Source: Aeoliella straminimaris
Lineage (GTDB): Bacteria; Planctomycetota; Planctomycetia; Pirellulales; Lacipirellulaceae
DNA length: 64,000 nt
Assembly: GCF_024054565.1 (NCBI RefSeq)
Contig: NZ_JAMXLR010000020.1
Location: 158,648-222,647, forward strand
Direction: 5' to 3'
Position 1 is the stretch's first letter; the number at the start of each line of letters is the position of its first letter. Below are positions 61,943-64,000 of this stretch, piece by piece. The position numbers and the translations under genes are program-made. The notes under the pieces are model-generated. The model ran no database searches and was not told the origin of the DNA. It was given only the letters and a program-made list of their open reading frames with translations.

Positions 61943-63058
61943 ATGAATCCCCAGATCCGCTCACGCATCGAGGCGATCCACGCCGCCGAAGTACAGTTCG
62001 TCCTGGCCGTTACCGGCGGCGGGGCCTCCGCCATTGGCGACCTACTGTCCGTGCCCGGTGGCTCGCGCTCGGTGCTCGACGCCCAGGTGCCGTACAGCCC
62101 GCAAGCGCTGGCCAAGTGGATCGGCGCCCAACCGGAGCAATCCTGCAGCGAGCGAACGGCCCGTGCCATGGCCATGGCGGCCTACATGTGGGCCCGGCAA
62201 CTCAGCACCTCGGAAGGTCCATTGGCCGGCGTGTCGGCCACAGCATCGTTGGCTTCCGATCGCCCCAAGAAAGGTCCCCATCGGGTGCACGTCGCTTTCC
62301 AGACCATCAGCACCACCTGCGCGCTGACGCTGGAACTGAATAAGGGCAAACGCACCCGCGAAGAAGAGGAGCAATTGGCCGCCGAGTTGGTACTGTACGC
62401 CGCGGCCGAAGCAGCAGGGATCGAACCCACCTTCGAACTACAACTGGCAGAAGACGAGAAAGTGGTTCGTCGCCGTATCGAGGCGCTGCCTTCTTGGCGA
62501 ACGCTGCTGACCGGCGAGCAATCGGTCGTGGAGATGAACTGCCGCGGCGCCACCGATTCGATCGCCCTGTTCCCCGGCGCGTTCAACCCGCTGCACGCTG
62601 GCCACGTGGAGATGGCCGCCATCGCCGAGCAAGTGCTCGACTGCCACGTGCTGTACGAACTGTCGATCGCCAACGTCGACAAGCCGCCACTGGACTACGT
62701 GGAGATCGAGTCGCGCGCGCTGCAGTTCGAAGAGAAGCCACTGGTGCTCACCCGCGCCGCCACGTTCGTCGAGAAGGCGCGCCTCTATCCCGAAACGCCT
62801 TTCATCTGCGGTGCCGACACCATCATGCGGATCGGCCAGGCCAAGTACTACGGCGGCAGCATCAAAGCACGCGACGCCGCCATCGCCGAACTCACCGAAT
62901 TGGGCTCCAGCTTCCTGGTCTTCGGCCGCGAACTGGAGGGTGCCTACTGCACGCTCGAAACGCTCCGCCTGCCCAAAAGCCTGGTCGACATCAGCTCGTC
63001 GATCTCCGAATCGACGTTCCGTAACGACGTCTCCAGCACCCAACTCCGCGGTGAGTAA
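61943..63058 (+). CDS. CinA-like (PncC-type) domain fused to a nicotinate/nicotinamide nucleotidylyltransferase-like domain
   Basis: 371 residues from ATG 61943. Residues about 1-170 match the CinA C-terminal/NMN amidohydrolase domain (VQFVLAVTGGGASAIGDLLS, VPYSPQALAKWIG). Residues about 205-365 are a cytidylyltransferase-fold domain with the HxGH signature FPGAFNPLHAGH (210-221) and the C-terminal DISSSISESTFRND (ISSTxxR-like). In active PncC the motif is A-E-S-C-T-G-G with a catalytic Ser; here that position is Ala (LAVTGGG) and the following Lys after the conserved Tyr is Leu. The first domain may therefore be inactive. The likely role is pyridine-nucleotide metabolism. The ribosome site is weak. 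Confidence 0.82.
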   Translation: MNPQIRSRIEAIHAAEVQFVLAVTGGGASAIGDLLSVPGGSRSVLDAQVPYSPQALAKWIGAQPEQSCSERTARAMAMAAYMWARQLSTSEGPLAGVSATASLASDRPKKGPHRVHVAFQTISTTCALTLELNKGKRTREEEEQLAAELVLYAAAEAAGIEPTFELQLAEDEKVVRRRIEALPSWRTLLTGEQSVVEMNCRGATDSIALFPGAFNPLHAGHVEMAAIAEQVLDCHVLYELSIANVDKPPLDYVEIESRALQFEEKPLVLTRAATFVEKARLYPETPFICGADTIMRIGQAKYYGGSIKARDAAIAELTELGSSFLVFGRELEGAYCTLETLRLPKSLVDISSSISESTFRNDVSSTQLRGE

Positions 63059-63065
63059 CGGTGTC

Positions 63066-63115
63066 CGTTTGCTCCGCAAACGAGCGTTCCCCACAACCGG
63101 ACCGCCTCGCGGTCC
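63066..63115. terminator. Two adjacent hairpins in convergent gap
   Basis: CGTTTGC-TCC-GCAAACG (63066-63082) and GGACCGC-CTC-GCGGTCC (63099-63115), both perfect 7-bp stems with 3-nt loops, between genes ending at 63058 and 63133. T-runs are weak on both sides; bidirectional termination is likely. Confidence 0.6.
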
Positions 63116-63132
63116 GCGAAGTCCACTCGATT

Positions 63133-63498
63133 TTACCCCGGTGGCCAGCGGTTGGGGTTGCGGTACGCGCTATCCACCAGGGCAGCCAACCACATCAGAA
63201 ATGCAGTCGGTAACATGCAGTCGCCAATCAGATGCGCTAAGTCGCCCCCGTGACCGAGTGCGGGAAATACCAGCAAGAAACTGAATAGCACGCTGGGAGT
63301 AAGAATCACCAGGGTCCTCCAGCGTTTATTCGACACCGCCAGAGCCCACCCGGCAATGGCCAATGCAGGCAGCAACGGCAACAGTATCCACCCCACAATC
63401 AGTGCTTGATAGGGGAATATAGCCGCCAACCCCATCACCACGCAGAACAGCGTGACTCCAATTAGCAGTCGTCGCAGTGTGAATCGTGGAGCAGGCAT
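63133..63498 (-). CDS. Small membrane protein of a planctomycete-specific type
   Basis: 121 residues. The N-terminus MPAPRFTLRRLLIGVTLFCV is a basic FTLRxLLIGVT motif leading into the first of about four membrane helices (ALIVGWILLPLLPALAIAGW, TLVILTPSVLFSFLLVFPAL, LPTAFLMWLAALVDSAY). Such short FTLRxL membrane proteins are numerous in planctomycete genomes, with no known function. It is related to the next gene (63546-63941), sharing the N-terminal motif and general topology. Confidence 0.75.
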   Translation of the reverse strand: MPAPRFTLRRLLIGVTLFCVVMGLAAIFPYQALIVGWILLPLLPALAIAGWALAVSNKRWRTLVILTPSVLFSFLLVFPALGHGGDLAHLIGDCMLPTAFLMWLAALVDSAYRNPNRWPPG

Positions 63499-63545
63499 AG
63501 GGTTATTCTAACAGCCGGACCGCCACGCGCGTGCGCGAGTGATGG

Positions 63546-63941
63546 TCAACCTTCATTCGGCGGCCTGCGCCTCTTCGATTCCAGCCAGCTATCCACCGCC
63601 GCCGCCACGCCCATGGCGAGTGTGGCGGGCAAGGTATAGTGAAAGATGTTGAAGCTGAAGGATTGCCAGAAACCGGGAGGCCCTCCTTCAAAGAAGAAGA
63701 TCTCCAGCGGCATCAGCACCAGTCCCGCCGCAAAGCCGACGGCCAGAATCTTGAGTGTCCGCCCTCGGTTGTGCGAAACGACCATCGCCCAAAGGGCGAT
63801 AGCGATTGCCGGCAAACGCAGCACCACACCCCACATCGCGTCGGCCGCCGATTCGGGAAACTTCGCCATCAATCCCAGCGTCGCGCACAGTACCGTGACG
63901 CCTATCATCAGTCGGCCGAGAGTGAATTGGGAACGGGGCAT
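63546..63941 (-). CDS. Small membrane protein, paralog of the preceding one
   Basis: 131 residues. MPRSQFTLGRLMIGVTVLCA matches the start of the 121-residue neighbour, with about four hydrophobic segments (MWGVVLRLPAIAIALWAMVV, ILAVGFAAGLVLMPLEIFFF, ATLAMGVAAAVDSWLESKRR). The shared ending AAxVDS followed by basic residues also fits a tandem duplication. The two genes are 47 nt apart on the same strand. No function can be assigned. Confidence 0.75.
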   Translation of the reverse strand: MPRSQFTLGRLMIGVTVLCATLGLMAKFPESAADAMWGVVLRLPAIAIALWAMVVSHNRGRTLKILAVGFAAGLVLMPLEIFFFEGGPPGFWQSFSFNIFHYTLPATLAMGVAAAVDSWLESKRRRPPNEG

Positions 63942-64000
63942 GAGGGTATTCTAGCAACTGCGGCTCCCTCCTCGCTGACTGTTTCCTGGTGCCTCACGTT

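Overview
The window looks like a chromosomal segment of a planctomycete, most likely order Pirellulales. The evidence is a high density of proteins with PEP-CTERM sorting tails and dockerin-like calcium repeats, three DUF1559 proteins with a prepilin-type N-terminus, a giant protein with the planctomycete LEPR-type N-terminal motif, ECF sigma factors of the Rhodopirellula/Verrucomicrobium type, and large spacers. No phage, CRISPR array or rRNA was seen. Mobile DNA is limited to a decayed IS630-family transposase end, and there is also a Uma2 nuclease fragment.

Left block (1-7431, minus strand): a tight seven-gene operon read right to left. It encodes acetyl-CoA acetyltransferase (phaA), acetoacetyl-CoA reductase (phaB), a very short PhaE/phasin-like subunit, class III-type PHA synthase (phaC), an AarF/ABC1 kinase-like protein, methylmalonyl-CoA epimerase and the small subunit of methylmalonyl-CoA mutase, which runs off the window. 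It joins polyhydroxyalkanoate storage to propionyl/methylmalonyl-CoA metabolism. Divergent from it are two CBS-domain proteins, followed by a convergent ArsR-type regulator and a periplasmic thioredoxin-like protein. A perfect dyad lies in the divergent promoter region.

Central block (10.3-47.6 kb): a surface-protein region organised around three ECF sigma factors, each followed by a single-pass membrane protein in the anti-sigma position. Cassettes 1 and 2 carry paralogous anti-sigma-like proteins with an internally duplicated DUF4114-like ectodomain. Cassette 3 has a FecR-domain protein overlapping its sigma gene by 4 nt. Around them lie three DUF1559 proteins, seven PEP-CTERM proteins and one LEPR giant with a sugar-dehydrogenase-like propeller. 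Three neighbouring proteins carry six copies of a discoidin-like repeat, and two others share three copies of a different jelly-roll-like domain. One ORF contains an internal PEP-CTERM tail followed directly by a second signal peptide, so it reads as two exported proteins fused in frame. The block ends with a BNR-4 propeller protein and a GH78 alpha-L-rhamnosidase, suggesting rhamnose-rich polysaccharide as a substrate.

Right block (47.6-64 kb): mostly housekeeping genes. It holds a DJ-1/PfpI amidotransferase-like protein, an HExxH putative metallopeptidase, an unknown lipoprotein, class II fructose-bisphosphate aldolase with a strong terminator, a two-domain exported rhodanese, a DUF3891 protein, GTP-dependent PEP carboxykinase, an exported CHAT-like protein, a small lipoprotein, a CelD/FemAB-like acetyltransferase, a CinA-like/nucleotidylyltransferase fusion, and two related small membrane proteins.
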